Shown here piece by piece: positions 63,333-64,000 of a stretch of 64,000 nt of DNA (the first letter of the stretch is position 1; every line of letters begins with the position of its first letter). This stretch comes from Micromonospora yangpuensis (lineage in GTDB: Bacteria > Actinomycetota > Actinomycetes > Mycobacteriales > Micromonosporaceae). The position numbers were made by a program, and so were the translations under genes. The stretch is taken from positions 5,022,001 to 5,086,000 of the forward strand of contig NZ_FMIA01000002.1 of NCBI RefSeq assembly GCF_900091615.1, read 5' to 3'. Under the pieces are notes generated by a model. The model was not told where the DNA came from and did no database searches. It saw nothing but the letters and a program-made list of their open reading frames with translations.

Positions 63333-64000
63333 TCAGGCGTGCCCGTTGAAGGCGTCCCGCATCCGGGAGAAGAAGCCACCCTGCTTGGTCAGCTCGGCGA
63401 CCTCCTCGCCCCGGGTCTTGGCGAAGTCGCGCAGCATCCGCTCCTGGTCGGCGTCGAGCTTGGTGGGCGTCCGCACGTCGAGGTGGACGTAGAGGTCGCC
63501 CCGGCCGGTGCCGCGCAGGTGTGGCACCCCACGGGCGCGCAGCCGCAGGGTGCTGCCCGGCTGGGTGCCGGCCTTGACGTCGACGGTCTCCTCGCTGTCC
63601 AGGGTCTTGATGGTCAGCCGGGTGCCCAGGGCGGCGGCGGTCATCGGCACCGTGACCCGGCAGTGCAGGTCGTCGCCCTTGCGGGAGTAGACGTCGTGCG
63701 GCCGCTCGTGGATCTCGACGTAGAGGTCTCCGGGGGTGCCGCCACCCGGGCCGACCTCGCCCTGCTGGGCCAGCCGGATCCGCATGCCGTCCTCGACCCC
63801 GGCCGGGATCTTGACGGTCAGCGAGCGGCGGGTGCGGACCCGTCCGTCGCCGGCGCAGGTCGGGCAGGGGTGCGGGATCGTGGTGCCGTAGCCCTGGCAG
63901 ACCGTGCAGGGGCGGGCGGAGACCACCTGGCCGAGGAAGGTGCGTTGCACCGACTGCACCTCGCCCCGGCCACCGCACGTCTCGCAGGTGGCCAGGTGGG
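63333..64000 (-). CDS. dnaJ: Chaperone DnaJ (N-terminal part beyond window)
   Basis: Only the C-terminal 221 or so residues are in the window. Visible are the last zinc-finger repeats (CETCGGRG, CTVCQGYGTTI, CPTCAGDGRV) and the client-binding domains (KIPAGVEDGMRIRLAQQGEVGPGGGTPGDLYVEIHERPHDVYSRKGDDLHC, RARGVPHLRGTGRGDLYVHLDVRTPTKLDADQERMLRDFAKTRGE). The J domain and the Gly-rich region lie past the right edge, where hrcA is often found. It is coupled to rsmE, as in M. tuberculosis dnaJ2. It is the second DnaJ of actinobacteria, not the one with dnaK; that assignment is from position. Confidence 0.94.
   Translation of the reverse strand, partial: HLATCETCGGRGEVQSVQRTFLGQVVSARPCTVCQGYGTTIPHPCPTCAGDGRVRTRRSLTVKIPAGVEDGMRIRLAQQGEVGPGGGTPGDLYVEIHERPHDVYSRKGDDLHCRVTVPMTAAALGTRLTIKTLDSEETVDVKAGTQPGSTLRLRARGVPHLRGTGRGDLYVHLDVRTPTKLDADQERMLRDFAKTRGEEVAELTKQGGFFSRMRDAFNGHA

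Overview
This is a high-GC actinobacterial chromosome segment, and it looks like Micromonospora or a close relative. The evidence for that is the strong GC bias, the many GTG starts, Shine-Dalgarno-less genes with TANNNT boxes just upstream, and backbone gene order. The order dnaG, dgt, glyS, smtB-zur, uppS-recO, era, corC, ybeY, phoH, rsmE, dnaJ matches the Rv2343c-Rv2373c region of Mycobacterium tuberculosis as I remember it. The genus is an inference. No tRNA, rRNA, CRISPR array, insertion sequence or prophage was recognised.

Layout. 1-2.1 kb: a sugar ABC ATPase (cut by the window edge) behind a ROK regulator. 2.3-6.1 kb: a YihY/BrkB membrane protein and a two-permease ABC-2 exporter with its ATPase. 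6.2-8.6 kb: dnaG with a small downstream partner. 8.8-12.8 kb: a BCCT transporter, a siderophore-interacting protein under an iron box, and dgt. 13.0-21.7 kb: eight translationally coupled genes (gntR, tctC, tctB, tctA, sialidase-fold protein, DapA-family aldolase, fucose/arabinose-type isomerase, FGGY kinase), which look like one uptake and catabolic operon. 22-30.6 kb: VOC protein, roadblock protein, ppdK with a repeat array that breaks its reading frame, GH20 hexosaminidase, GNAT, dus. 30.8-33.6 kb: an AbiEi/DUF559-like protein and an SDR/TetR divergent pair. 33.7-44.3 kb: glyS, small membrane proteins, a zinc block (znuA-znuC-znuB-smtB-zur), a hydrolase, and a UPF0718/TIGR03943 permease pair. 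44.5-47.5 kb: a TPP riboswitch with ykoE-ykoD-ykoC. 47.7-64 kb: gnd, an acyltransferase-like protein, uppS-recO, a DUF4097 lipoprotein, acyltransferase 3, era-CDA-like-corC-ybeY-phoH (phoH carries an intein), HIT, SDR, ppk2, rsmE and a partial dnaJ.

Three things stand out. First, a family of about 50-57 bp imperfect hairpins recurs at nine places, mostly abutting stop codons; the orientable copies alternate strictly in orientation and bracket accessory genes. Second, the phoH intein starts with Ala and carries the Trp/Cys/Thr triad typical of class 3 inteins plus an apparently intact LAGLIDADG endonuclease. Third, ppdK begins with eleven 18-bp repeats, one of which is 19 bp and puts the only good start out of frame. 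In-frame minisatellites also expand several other proteins. Candidate regulators with visible sites include ROK, IdeR/DmdR-type iron control, GntR, TetR, SmtB/Zur and the TPP riboswitch.
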